Shown here: positions 32,101-43,375 of the stretch, in pieces
Position numbering within the stretch: position 1 is the first letter of the stretch
How the letters are laid out: every line of letters begins with the position of its first letter
Assembly (NCBI GenBank): GCA_023014335.1
Contig: JAECYW010000004.1
Span: forward strand, 868,001 to 932,000
Direction of reading: 5' to 3'
DNA: 64,000 bases
Source: Galerina marginata
Taxonomy: Eukaryota; Basidiomycota; Agaricomycetes; Agaricales; Galerinaceae
Made by a program: the position numbers and the translations under genes
The notes under the pieces: generated by a model
Seen by the model: only the letters and a program-made list of their open reading frames with translations
Database searches by the model: none
Told to the model about the DNA's origin: nothing

Positions 32101-32260
32101 AACAAGTGCATGCACCACAGGAGTTGCGGTTTTGACAGCAGGAGTGGCTGCTGCACTGGCGCTCCTGTGGTTGGTCACGCACTAGCTGCAGGACTCAGTT
32201 GGTACTCCCAGCCTCCCCTGTAGCTGTGTAGTACTGTACGTAATCAGGAAGTTGGTCAGC
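29101..32260. other. No gene recognised; CAG-rich and GC-mixed composite
   Basis: Open frames here are artefacts of CAG/CTG-rich sequence (29340-29850). A stretch at ~30115-30200 resembles 37250-37345 (see findings). 31500-31620 holds short inverted repeats around ACTGCCTAAA. No domain was seen on either strand. Confidence 0.35.
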
Positions 32261-34165
32261 CTGGGAACTCGGTCATTCATTTTTCACAAATCGCAAAAAC
32301 GTTGGAACCACCATAATTTTTGTATGTACAGGTAGAGCTTAATCGTGGCTACACAAATGCACTTTGAAAAAATAAGAATTGTAGCCTGCGGCGGTCAAAA
32401 AACCGCTCAACTTTTGGTCTGACGTGCACATTTGGCTAATTTCTTAATTTAGAACACCGGTGAAGGGACGGCCTTGAAACTGGCCCTGAAATCTTTGCAT
32501 TTTGCAAACCCTATATAAATTTTAAACTTAGAATAAGTATCTATGCAGTGACTATTTAATAGTCCAAGTAGTCAGATACGCTGCATAGACTAGAGGAAAC
32601 TACTGTACGCGACGAGGTGCCGCAAGCAGGACAGACTTATAACTACAGAGTCAATTAAATCTGTACATTAAGGCCGCGGACTCCCAGCATTGTGAACGCG
32701 GGCCAACCTGGACAAGTAAAGTAAAAGTGCAGGTCTCTAGTACAAATAAGAAAGGACTACTATCCGAGGTCATGGGAGCCACGATAAGCGCCAATGAAGT
32801 TAGCGCGCGCCTCCGCATTAGGCAATGGACGGAGCTTCTCCTTCTCAGCATCGCGTCACGGCAATTGCCGCGGCCAGACCGAAGAAGCATCGGGTGACTT
32901 GGACATATAAAAATAGACGAGGACCGGTCTGGAACATGCTGACATCAGACAAATGATGACGACAACGCGTCCCTAGAGGTGCCACGTCTCGCCGATATCC
33001 TCTAGGATGGATGACTGTGCAAGTTCGCGTCAGCATGAACCCTAGCAAGATTAAATACGGACACGTCCAAGATGATCAAGAGCCTCCAAGTTCTCTGGGC
33101 ATCAGATGGGCTAAAAGTAGAAGGAATATCAGACGCGGCCGACAAGCCGAGTCAGGAGCCAACCAATCAGAAAAAGCTTACGCGTTCTACTTGAGTCAGC
33201 ACCTACCAAAGCTGATGTCTGATGAAGTCACACAGATGACGCAGGATATTGAAGTCATACAGATTGGCGCGCAGATGCGTCTTAAAGATTGGTCAAGTAG
33301 TTTACGCGAATGTATCACATGTATCAGCTCTAATGTACTATAAAAGCAGTAGAACTACATAGTAGAGACAAGCAATTTACTACCCATGAGATTATACCCC
33401 AGTCGTTTGCGCGGCACAATAAGAGTCTCTAAAATTGTAACTTGACTTCGAGGAATTTCAAACCAATTGATTGTTCGCGTTGATAACGGAATTTCACCTT
33501 TGTGATCTGAGTGACAACTATTCAAGAGATTTGAACAACGATCCTATTTCACCTGTCTTAATTGAATTGAACAAGGCTTCAGTGGCCATCCGATTAGCCG
33601 CGGTACGAGTACTTTGGTAGTGCGCCGCGTGTCTAAGACCTGGACTGTAGCAGGAACAACTTCAAGGGTTGTAGACTGTTCTGGACATTGTAGTATCTAT
33701 CACGTTCACGTTAGTAAAGGGTTTTGGTGGCCCAAGTTTCGTTAGTACGCGTCCCGAGTGACGTCGAGTTCAGTGTCCCGAGTGACAAGTCAGTACGCGC
33801 CCGAGTGCCTGTTTTCTCAGTTACACAAGAAGTGTAGTCCCAGTATCGACCCAAATATCAATAAAAACTTTATACCTGTTCACCTCAGTGGTGGCCGCGT
33901 CGCTTAAGTCAATTAACGAAGTGTCCGCAGCGGCTGCGTAACCTTTGAATATCTCGTTTGACTCTCGATATTATAAAAACCTCTGTCCCTCCCAAAAAGA
34001 ACTAGTCAATTATATTGATTGATTGATTGGGTGTTTTGTCCGCGTCACTTGTAGAGTCTGATTTACAGAAGATATTGGTTGTTTTGGTTGATTGGTTTTA
34101 TTGAGAGATAAAACTATCTACTACGGCCGCGTCTCTTTTGTGTTTCGGAGTCACCCCGCAGCAAG
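32261..34165. other. No gene recognised; possible LTR-like segment
   Basis: 33330-33440 has a TATA-like ACTATAAAAGC followed about 60 bp on by an AATAAGAG signal, as in a solo LTR, but no second copy exists in the window. ATTGATTGATTGATTGG occurs at ~34014. Confidence 0.3.
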
Positions 34166-34169
34166 CATC

Positions 34170-34424
34170 TCAGTGTGAAAGCAACAGTCGGCCCTGGCTA
34201 AAAACCTGCTCAACGTTGACCGAGGTGGCTATACAAGTCAAAGTTGTCAGAGTGCGCCATTGATTGTGACTATAAGACAAACCAGGAATTGTTAAGTAGT
34301 CCAAGGCCATGCAATGAAGGCAAGGGTATGTTGTTTTCCTCTCATACCACCAGCAAATTGGGTCTGTCACATCTTCTATGTCAGTGTTGAGATATCTTTC
34401 AAGCTCGCTGTGAAGCTCCCACCT
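34170..34424 (-). pseudogene. hAT transposase C-terminal (dimerisation) fragment
   Basis: On the minus strand ELERYLNTDIEDVTDPICWW is followed by YPCLHCMALDYLTIPG and SVNVEQVFSQGRLLLSH, the conserved C-terminal block of hAT-superfamily transposases (W..., YP.L..MA.DYL.IP, S...ER.FS.GR..LS). A short insertion of unrelated residues (YSHNQWRTLTTLTC) splits the block and a TGA follows at the point where NRLS would be expected. Nothing upstream remains: the sequence changes abruptly at about 34430, just before the inverted-repeat element that starts near 34452. Confidence 0.75.
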
Positions 34425-34451
34425 CTATAGACTGGCTGAAGTATTCAACCT

Positions 34452-35000
34452 TGGTAGTTACCAGTTAGGGTGAATAAGTCAGGCAGGGTAGGTACCAACT
34501 CTGGTAGTTACCAGTTTGATCTACTTATACCATATAATGCTGCTCATGGTGGGTGGCAGTGAGCTCGACGTTGGGGGCGGGGTTTTTGATGCGGAAAAAG
34601 CGCCATCCTATGGGGCCCCATGCAAAAAGCCCATCTGGGATGTTGGTCACCCCGTAGGGAGGGCGGGATGGGGCGTAAAAAAAATGTAACGGATGCCAGA
34701 AGTCCTGCTGGGGTCCTCGTGCCATTTTTGGACGCGTAGCGCGCCTTTTCGGTACCTGTAGCAAGCGCATTAAAAATAGATTCTCTCAGTTTTCGCAGTA
34801 TATTGCCTTTATTTTTTGTTTCCCCTCACTTATTAATACATAGTCGTGAAGCCCTCAAAAATACAAATCTAATGATATTAAATTTATTACTAAAAATGTA
34901 CGGGAAGGGGTATAACAAAGAGCGTTCATATGCAGCCCCGCCGGACAATTTCTAAAAATAGAATGCCTTGAAAGCCTACCGCTTTCACCGTATATTGGGC
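34452..35000. repeat. Left inverted arm
   Basis: Carries an ATGGGGCCCCATGCAAAAAG phrase and a GTGCCATTTTTGGACGCGTA phrase, both found inverted in the right arm. Short open frames in the two arms give similar peptides (TKMARGPQQDFWHPLHFFYA-type), a by-product of the duplication. Confidence 0.8.
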
Positions 35001-35936
35001 TCAAATGACTGCTCCCCCTCATTTTATATACCCAGTTGTAATCAGCATAAAAACCTTGACCGGGGAGTACCAGTTTTATGGGTAAACACGCAGAGGAAAG
35101 CCTGGTTATCCCCTAGAGACTCTCTCCTTTGGATGAATATATATAAAATGTGAAATTAAATTATTGTACACTATATATCGTACATTAAAACTACGTATAT
35201 GAGCAGTATAACAAGCGTGAACGGCACCCTTGCAGTTCACGCTCGTTGGCGCTTGGGGCCTGGTGGTTGCAGCCCTCACTGTCTCCGCCCTCGCTCTATA
35301 CCATCCCGCCCCCGTCATTGGCTTTCAGGTATTCTGTTTGGGGTTCAATGGGCCACTAGTCGGCGTCGGAGGGTGGCCGTTACAGGCGGATAGTACGGGG
35401 ACGGTGAAGGCTGTCGTCGAACGGGGTTGGATTGTTAGTGAACGCGAGGACGGTTGCCCTCGCATGCCCGTTCGTGTCCTCGACGGCGCCGTCTGCCGTT
35501 TGCTGTGGGTCCATCTCTGGCCTTCGTAGGTAGAAGGCAGGGCCGAGCGGGTTCGAGTGACCACAACGCCGTGGATACAGTGCCTCCACGCCACCTCATC
35601 GACGTCGTCACAGAACAGAAGCAGGCGCCGCCCCTGCTCCTGTCGCCCTTGGAAGAAGTGCTGCTCTCCCGGTGCATCCTAGGATGGGCGGGCAGATGGC
35701 AGATGGCGTCAGGATGTGGCGGTTTTGGGTGGATAACCAAGGCTATGGTGGCGATGGATGATAGCATTGGCCACCAACGATGAAAGGAGGGAGAGAGTGA
35801 GACGGAGGCGACGAGGCAACCGCAAACACGGGACCACTGCTCTGAGGCAGCAATGCCCTGCTAACCGTGCAGGCAGGGTCGGGAGGTGGTGGACGAGGCG
35901 CACCTATAGAAGCTACCTTGATATATGATCCCATGG
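35001..35936. other. GC-rich gene-like fragment between arms
   Basis: 35200-35910 is markedly GC-richer than its flanks. A frame at 35230-35529 begins with a hydrophobic stretch (GLVVAALTVSALALYHPAPV) but shows no family motif and no splice structure that I can support. A captured gene fragment is possible. Confidence 0.3.
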
Positions 35937-37030
35937 CAGTTGCCTAATAGGCTGATACATCCAGAAGGCCAACTGCCTAACTTCCCAATTAAGTAATAAA
36001 TCACATGACCTTGAGATATATGACAAATACAAAATATTGGCATGAAGGGGAATTGAACCACAGACTTTGGGTAAGTCACATGACATAGTTCCCACATTCA
36101 AAGTTTGTTGATCAAACCATCTGAGCCATGCTTCCTTATAAATGTCTGTAATTTATGTACATTATATACCCTCCCCCACTTAAATTTATATTATTATTAT
36201 AATATGTTCAGGCACTTGGCAGGGGGCTATACCAACATATTATACATCAAAATGACGGGAAAAATGAGGGGAATACAGCGGTGACGCGCGCGTGACGCGT
36301 TACGCGCTTTTACGCATGTCACACGCGAAATAGCGCGTTTTTAGCTCTAAAATGCGGCGCTTAAGGCTTATAAGCGCGTATTTTGTGACGCAATATACAC
36401 CGTTCGAAAGCTACGATTTAACATAGAATAATGGTGAGATGAGCGTGGGAAATAACGCGCTTTCTGGGACATAAAACGCGTAAAACGCGGTAGAACACGC
36501 ATCAAAAGCAACGCACGCGCGTGAATTATATATAGTTAAAACCGGCGTAAAAGCGTGATTCTAGTGATATATAATACATTATGTAATATGCATTTTTAAG
36601 CATGGAGCGCATCAATTTGGTCTAAAAAACGCGCTATTTCGCGTGTGACATGCGCAAAAACGTGTAACGCGTCACGCGCGCGTCACCGCTGTATTCCCCT
36701 CATTTTTCCCGTCATTTTGATGTATAATATGTTGGTATAGCCCCCTGCCAAGTGCCTGAACATATTATAATAATAATATAAATTTAAGTGGGGGAGGGTA
36801 TATAATGTACATAAATTACAGACATTTATAAGGAAGCATGGCTCAGATGGTTTGATCAACAAACTTTGAATGTGGGAACTATGTCATGTGACTTACCCAA
36901 AGTCTGTGGTTCAATTCCCCTTCATGCCAATATTTTGTATTTGTCATATATCTCAAGGTCATGTGATTTATTACTTAATTGGGAAGTTAGGCAGTTGGCC
37001 TTCTGGATGTATCAGCCTATTAGGCAACTG
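35937..37030. repeat. Long hairpin: inverted repeat with tRNA-like arms
   Basis: Arms of about 410 bp (35937-36345 and 36620-37030) are near-perfect inverted copies around a ~275 bp centre rich in GCGCG and CGCG. Each arm contains a tRNA-like module: read outward on the plus strand at 36838-36935, GCATGGCTCAGATGG (A-box-like) and GTGGTTCAATTCCCC (B-box). Outer ends read CAGTTGCCTAAT. The arms flank each other more closely in sequence than the outer 550 bp arms do, so this is a younger, nested insertion. Confidence 0.85.
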
Positions 37031-39647
37031 GCAAGGTTTCATATAGAAATCTAGCATACATGGCTGCGAGGCGGATAGGTGACGACCGAGGTGATGATGG
37101 CGGAGCAGCAGTAGCGGCCAGACTGCTACTCTTCCTGTCGACCGCAGTCGCCTCCTATGGAGAGAGGACGGACGTGGCGTTGAGAAGTGGTGGTGCAGGC
37201 AGTCGGCGTTGGCATACACAACGAAGGGGGTAGTTAGAAGGAGCCATGTCGGGGGAGGAAAACTGCGAGACGAGTCGTATTTCGACTCGTCTCACGACGC
37301 ACCAGGCGGGTCTCCCTCTCCAGGGTCTCCCCTTGTCGCCCCTCGCCTCCATTTCCCATCCAAAACCCTCAGGACGTCGGCCCACGACCCTCGAAAAAGG
37401 GGGGCTCGTGACGCTGCACAAACTCGTACCCCTCTAAACTGTGCATAGTATCACAGGATATTAGTAATAAAACATATGAATCTACTAATAAACACATACC
37501 AAAGATATCCTTGAGGCCTTGAACGACGGGACGGGAAAGAAGGAAGGAGAAGAGGTCCGTGGTGGTAGTTGAGGAGTGAGATCAAACTGCTTTGATGGCG
37601 GTTGATCTGAGCGTTGGTGTGCTCGGAGAATGATGTGATTGGCTGGCTCAATCGGGCCGACCAATCTGTCGCTGCTGGTTCCCTATGTCGACGTCTCGGA
37701 CGACGTCGACACGAGCCCTAGAGGTAGGAAATTGTGTAAGAGTGTATTAAATATATATGCCGAACCTTTTAAACCATGTCCGAGACTAATCTTAACTTCT
37801 TTCGTTATGACACGGCTATCTACCACTTCAGCGAGGTGATTTACGTCTTTGAGGAGGTTCAAGGTAGACTATTTACTACCTTCGGGCTTTCATGAGATGC
37901 AGATAGTGTATTGAGAAGGTTATATACATTATTTAAATTGGTTTCAGATAGTTTACAAGAGGTATAGCTAATAGGAACACCCCAAACCTTTAGCTAGTAG
38001 CTACAATGCAATAACTGACGAAGATTTCCTTTTCACTTCTCATAGTTTTACATACACTCAGTTTATTTACGAAGCATTTTGTAGTTCTTATCTTTTAAGG
38101 GATATGAATGGATTCTATATTACATATTAAAGCCTATCCTACCACATTCTGGCTCTTGGATGTACTTTACAGTGCCCCAAAGACGTTCAAAACGTTGACG
38201 AGCACTCGGAGTTTGCCCGGCCCGACTTCATCAACAACCGATCAACAAAGTTGATCTTGCTTCTCAGCACCAACCACCAACACCTCCTGCCCACCCTCGC
38301 TCACCTCGCTCACCTCGCCTTTCACGACTCAGAAACTCTTTTGTAAGTCATTGAACTTCTATTTTATTTCATTTTCTAACCTTTATCTCGGCTGATAGCT
38401 GTCCAACGAGGCCAGCAATAGGCGTAACTGCGTCGCGTGCCCCTCACATCAAGTATGTGGGCCGGCGCATTGGGTCTCGAGGGGCAGGTTGGGTAGAGGC
38501 GGTGTAAGTAGGCAGAGGGAGAGAAGATTCGAGATGAGCTTGTCGCTATCAACGACCCGCATCCACGACTGGCCGCCGCCAACGACCGCATCTACCACCG
38601 GCACACTCACCCCCCCTCGCGGGCCCCAGCGCTTCCATGTCTGGCATTCAGCCCCACTCCACCCACCTCTCATATGTGCCGGGTACAGGCGTTGTCCAAA
38701 CCAACCGCTCCGCAGACCCAATGCCCCACCGGAGCCCCATCACAAACCCAATCGCCTTTGTGACCGCCTCTCAGCCACCCTGAACCCTGGACCCCGCCCT
38801 CCCACCATCCCCTTTCACTGTCTAAAGCGAAGAGCAGCAAGCGTTGAATACTCGCGCCCGGGAATTCCGCTTGCCACTCTCACCGCCCTCCTCCACCTCT
38901 ATAACTTGACCCGGGAAGCTCGACTACTCACCCCAGCACGTCCACCGCTCCAGCGCGTCTGCGATACAGGCTGCGGAGACGAGGACGACGGCGACCAAGG
39001 CGACAGCAGGGGCAGGAACGGTGACTGCTGCGTCAGTGGCTTCATCCGCTGGTCTAGGGGAGGGGTGGTGGTGATAACGACGACAGCGGCAGCCGGACCA
39101 GAGGTCGGCGCTGGGATACATTGAAGACAAAACGACAGTAGCAACAGCAGCCTGACCTGCTGTTGTTTGTTTCACTGTCGTCGTCGTCTCCGAGCCCATG
39201 CACCAGTGTAGGCTAGGATCGAGCCCCTGCGGACGATCCCCGCGTTCTCCCTTCTTAACCACAACCTCGGAGACAGGCGAAGAGGCGACGAACTATCAGT
39301 GTTCGTCGTTTAGTTCTGCTGCTTTGTTCTGCCGTTCCGTTTGTCACTGCCTCGCCACACTTTTCCTTGTACATTCGGGTTCGCGAATGTCTTTTATTAG
39401 TTTACATTTTCATTGTATGTAAAAGGTCCTATATTAAGCTTATTTGAGCCCATTATCCTCTGTGTGATTAAGTAAAACTGGCTCTTGGGACTGGGTATTA
39501 CGGAGAGAACTTGTGGGTTTGACCAGAGTATATAGTATGAAGGCTAACCTGCCCATCCAAGGTTGTTTGCTTAATAAAATTGGTATCATTATGTTCAGAA
39601 TTACGCACATAGCTCAGCTGTATCTACAGAAGTAGGGAGACCGGTCA
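37031..39647. other. Gene-like fragments between arms, no intact gene
   Basis: 37060-37440 and 38200-39300 are GC-rich blocks separated by an AT-rich stretch. Around 38390-39120 open frames reach ~210 codons but are Pro/Ser/Arg-rich and without family motifs. A perfect 11 bp stem (GAGACGAGTCG, loop TATTT) lies at 37267-37293. Confidence 0.3.
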
Positions 39648-40202
39648 TTTGAGCCCAATATACGGTGAAAACAGTAGGTTTTCAAGGAATTCTATTTTTA
39701 GACATTATCCGGCGGGGCTGCATATGAACGTCGCTTGTTATACCCCTTTCCGTGCGTTTTGTCCAATAAATTTTATATCATTAAATCCGAATTTTGAAGG
39801 ACATTACAACCATGTATTAAGTACAGAGGGGAAAGAAAAAATGAGCGCAATGTAGTGCGAAAACTGAAGAAATCTATTTTTATCCCGCTTGCTACAGGTA
39901 CCGAAAAGGCGCGCTACGCGTCCAAAAATGGCACGAGGACCCCGGCGGGACTTCTGGCATCCGTTACACTTTTTTTACGCCCCATCCCGCCCTTTCTACG
40001 AGGTGACCAACATCCCAGATGGGCTTTTTGCATGGGGCCCCATCGGATGGTGCTTTTTCCGCATCAAAAACCCCGCCCCCAACGTCGAGCTCACTGCCAC
40101 CCACCATGAGCAGCATTATATGGTATAAGTAGATCAAACTGGTAACTACCAGAGTTGGTACCTACCCTGCCTGACTTATTCAGCTCAACTGGCAACTACC
40201 AT
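39648..40202. repeat. Right inverted arm
   Basis: Inverted copy of 34452-35000. Differences are spread evenly, with several in the region around 39770-39860. Confidence 0.8.
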
Positions 40203-40462
40203 GATTTCATTAATAAATATAGCTTACAAGGCTGAAGCTCCGTCGAAGGAGGGGCTGTCAGAGCAGGTAAGGCGTCGAACATGTTCTCTGAATCAGAACC
40301 CGCCGTAGAGACCTAGGAAGCATAAGTAAAATCCAGGTATTACAACAAGACACTTACGGGTTCTAGGTTGAGCTCATTATTGACGTCCATGAAAGCATAT
40401 GTCTGATCGTACTCGGCATGAACAATGGACTGAGCAGCTTCAATCCAGTCTTCCTGCCAACC

Positions 40463-41752
40463 CACCTGTTGCCACTACCTTGATGTGTGAATAATTGTAA
40501 CTTGCCCAAGGAGGACTTTGCATCAGGAAGGTAAACTGCCCTACTTGGTAAGTTGATCGTTGACCGTTAACTTACCAAGGGCTGTAAATTGACCATGTAC
40601 TAATATTTGGCTTATATCTCAATAAGGAAAGAAGACACAGCCACAATTTTGATGGATTCAGGGTTGCGTAGCTGATTACGTCATTTTTTATCAGAGGCAC
40701 AGCCACATCTGAGCACATCCTGGAAAGGCTCAGCAAACTAGCCTCACTTTTTGACAGCTTGGGCAGTTTACCAAGCCATCCCTGAATGTGCTCGGATGTG
40801 GCTGTGCTATTAATAAAAAATGTGCCGCCAAGCCATCTGGCCCTGAATCCATCAAAATTTTGTGCCTAACTATTTTTCCCACAGAGAAAAATGCAAAAAA
40901 GTGGAAAAAAGCGGGCGATGAGAAAATTTTGGCTGATGGGAAATTTTCCCAAAAAGGAAAGAGGGTCTCAAAAGAACGTAATTTATTTTTAGATCCTATT
41001 AAAATTTAAATCACATGACTAGATACCTTCCTCATTGAGATATAAGGCTTTTAGTGTTAATTAATAATTTATAGAACTTAGCACAAATGCTGCTAAGTCC
41101 AAAATTGGCTGGCTGACTAAATTCTGCCATTTTAGGCAATTGCATTTTTATTGCCTTTTATATCAAGGATGCAGTGGCCCTGAGAGCCTTTATTTATATT
41201 TGTTTACATTTGAGGCCATAAAATTACATAAATGTGCGACAAGCATGTAAATAGAGGCAAATTCAAAGTCATGTGATCTGAATTGATGCCATCAATCACC
41301 AAATAAATACCCTACATATGTACTAGAGCAACATTGTAGCACATTGTCGCCTAATACGTAAGCAGACTCTTGGTAAACTGCTGTTGGGCAGTTTTTTTTA
41401 ATTAATAGCACAGCCACATCCGAGCACATTCAGGGATGGCTTGGTAAAGTGCCCAAGCTGTCAAAAAGTGAGGCTAGTTTGCTGAGCCTTTCCAGGATGT
41501 GCTCAGATGTGGCTGTGCCTCTGATAAAAAATGACGTAATCAGCTACGCAACCCTGAATCCATCAAAATTGTGGCTGTGTCTTCTTTCCTTATTGAGATA
41601 TAAGCCAAATATTAGTACATGGTCAATTTACAGCCCTTGGTAAGTTAACAGTCAATGGTCAACTTACCAAGTAGGGCAGTTTACCTTCCTGATGCAAAGT
41701 CCTCCTTGGGCAAGTTACAATTATTCACACATCAAGGTAGTGGCAACAGGTG
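40463..41752. repeat. Second long hairpin: inverted repeat with ~355 bp arms
   Basis: Arms 40463-40822 and 41391-41752 are near-identical inverted copies. Outer ends read CACCTGTTGCCACTACC; inner ends read CACAGCCACATCCGAGC then TTAATA. The ~570 bp centre has no gene. Within each arm the phrase GCACAGCCACATC recurs at both ends of a ~120 bp block, itself an inverted repeat, so the arms can fold internally too. No target duplication was identified. Confidence 0.85.
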
Positions 41753-42059
41753 CTGACCTGGGAGTATGCACCCTGCCATGTCTCGTAGAACCAGAGACAT
41801 CCAGCAGAAAAGATGCAGGAATAAGAGGATTGTTGGGATAATAAAGGGGTTGTGTTGGGTCAGCAGTGGCTGATGCAAGAAGAGCTTGGAGGGTGTTGCC
41901 CACAACCCCGCCAAGCCTACCCATACCCACTCCACCATGTTTTGTCTGACCCACCTGGCTGAACATGACTCAACCTATAAAATGTTTACCTTGTGCTGAC
42001 TTAGTTGGTGCTATAGAATTCTATAGATGGGTCTATAGTGGTAGGACGGCAGGTGGAGT

Positions 42060-42300
42060 AGGAATAGCACGGCTAGCTGGTAGAGCATAGCAGGGGGGTA
42101 TGGGTAGGCTCAGTGGGGTAGATATGAGTAGGGCATGATAGATGGAGTAAGGCTCAGCAGATAGGTATGAGGTAGGTAGGACTCGGCAAGGTGGGTCAGA
42201 CAAGGCACAGTAGGGTGCTTATGAGTAGGCTTGGCGACATGGGTATGGGTAGGATTGGCAGCATGGGTATGAGAAGGCTTGGCAGCATGGTTGAATTGGC
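42060..42300 (+). repeat. Degenerate tandem repeat (GGGTATGGGTAGGCTTGGCA type)
   Basis: About seven to nine irregular units of 25-35 bp built from TATGAGTAGG, GGCTTGGCAG and ATGGGTATG. Degenerate, with no coding sense. Confidence 0.65.
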
Positions 42301-43012
42301 TCCAACATCTGTCAAAAAGGTACACCCTCTTCTGGAAAACCAGGACCCACAAAGAAATTGAAATTCACAAGTTCAACCAATGATGAGCCTCTTATGTGCC
42401 TCAAATTGCTATATATTTATCATTGTGTTATCCAAAAAATGGCAGATAGACTGAGTTCACCGCCCAAAGCCAATCTTCCAGTGCAAAAAAAAGCAAAAGC
42501 AGGTCCCTTCTCCCAAAAAAAATCCACTTCCTCAGGGACACCTGCAAGGCTTTTTTTGCATGTTTTTTGACCGACAATAAAGAAAGTGACTGCATTGACA
42601 ATGTCAAAAAAAAAGTCGACTCCAGCTGAAGTTGACTTAGACAGCACCAACTCCTTGAAACAAACCATCAAATTGGTATGCAATACTGACCATTGGCAAG
42701 TAAGCCAGGTTTGTTGATGTTATCATCGCCATTTGAGCACCATATCATCAGAATACTTGTGCCTGCTTTTAGTATCCATGTTTATGTAATTTGATGGCAT
42801 TGGCTGGCCTTCCAGTTGAGAGTAAATGAACTCGTTTTGAAGAAATAAGATAGCTGGACCTGCAATGCAGTCATATAAAGATGTTAGGGCACGGTGCACG
42901 ACAGACCCAGGATCCACCATTGTTCTTGCAATTTCTCATGTCTCAGAGAATGTCATTCAGATAATGTTCAGAACTGTTCACACCTTCCACCTGTCTTCCT
43001 AGTGTCACCTGT

Positions 43013-43375
43013 CTTCCTGGTAAAGGGTGTTCCTTTGACTGGTTTGACCCCAACTTCTTCAACAATCTGGGGGTCAAATTCCGGGCACTTTATGTTGATT
43101 CTCCAATTGCACTTCCACTTGCCAAAGATTGTGGTCCTGCGGGCCTTGACAACCCTGACTGGAAGCAGATGCTTTACCTTGCATTTCTAAAGAAGTACAG
43201 AAATCGTGTTTGGAGTTGGTACAACCTTCTGACACCAGAAGAGTTAGCAGATCTTGAACGTAGTGGCACAGATGCTCCACAGTCAGAAGAGGATATCTCA
43301 CAACCAAACAACAACAATGCCTTGGTCCTGCAATCTGCAGGCCCACTGCCACCCACCAGTGCCTCTGCTTCCTAA
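43013..43375 (+). pseudogene. Gene fragment of unknown family
   Basis: A clean frame ending at TAA (43373-43375) reads CSFDWFDPNFFNNLGVKFRA, then DSPIALPLAKDCG, NPDWKQMLYLAFLKKYRNRV and WYNLLTPEELADLERSG, with a polar tail. Composition and helix pattern look like a real protein C-terminus, but the upstream part is missing: the preceding sequence has no matching open frame with splice sites that I can support. I do not recognise the family. It lies about 1.3 kb outside the left end of the KDZ element. Confidence 0.45.

Larger units (their letters stand above)
34452..40202. mobile_element. Composite bounded by ~550 bp inverted repeats
   Basis: Left arm 34452-35000 and right arm 39648-40202 are inverted copies with clear substitutions and small indels. 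Their outer ends read TGGTAGTTACCAGTT and, inverted, TGGTAGTTGCCAGTT, followed by GAATAAGTCAGGCAGGG. About 4.65 kb lie between, made of GC-rich gene-like fragments and AT-rich filler plus a nested hairpin. No transposase frame was found inside and no convincing target duplication, so it is either a large non-autonomous DNA element or two inverted copies of a ~550 bp element. Confidence 0.6.

Noticed and set aside
33300..33440. Solo LTR (TATA box followed by AATAAG signal)
   Set aside because: No second copy, no target duplication and no primer site could be found in the window.
36838..36935. Functional tRNA gene
   Set aside because: A- and B-box-like sequences are present, but acceptor and T stems do not pair properly and no plausible anticodon loop was found.
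35743..37054. Peptide NVGTMSCDLPKVCGSIPLHA encoded twice
   Set aside because: It occurs in both arms of the hairpin because the arms are inverted copies; it reads across the tRNA-like module and is not a gene.
38489..39124. 211-codon plus-strand frame as a gene
   Set aside because: Pro/Arg/Ser-rich with no domain; an equally long open frame lies on the other strand, typical of GC-rich non-coding sequence.
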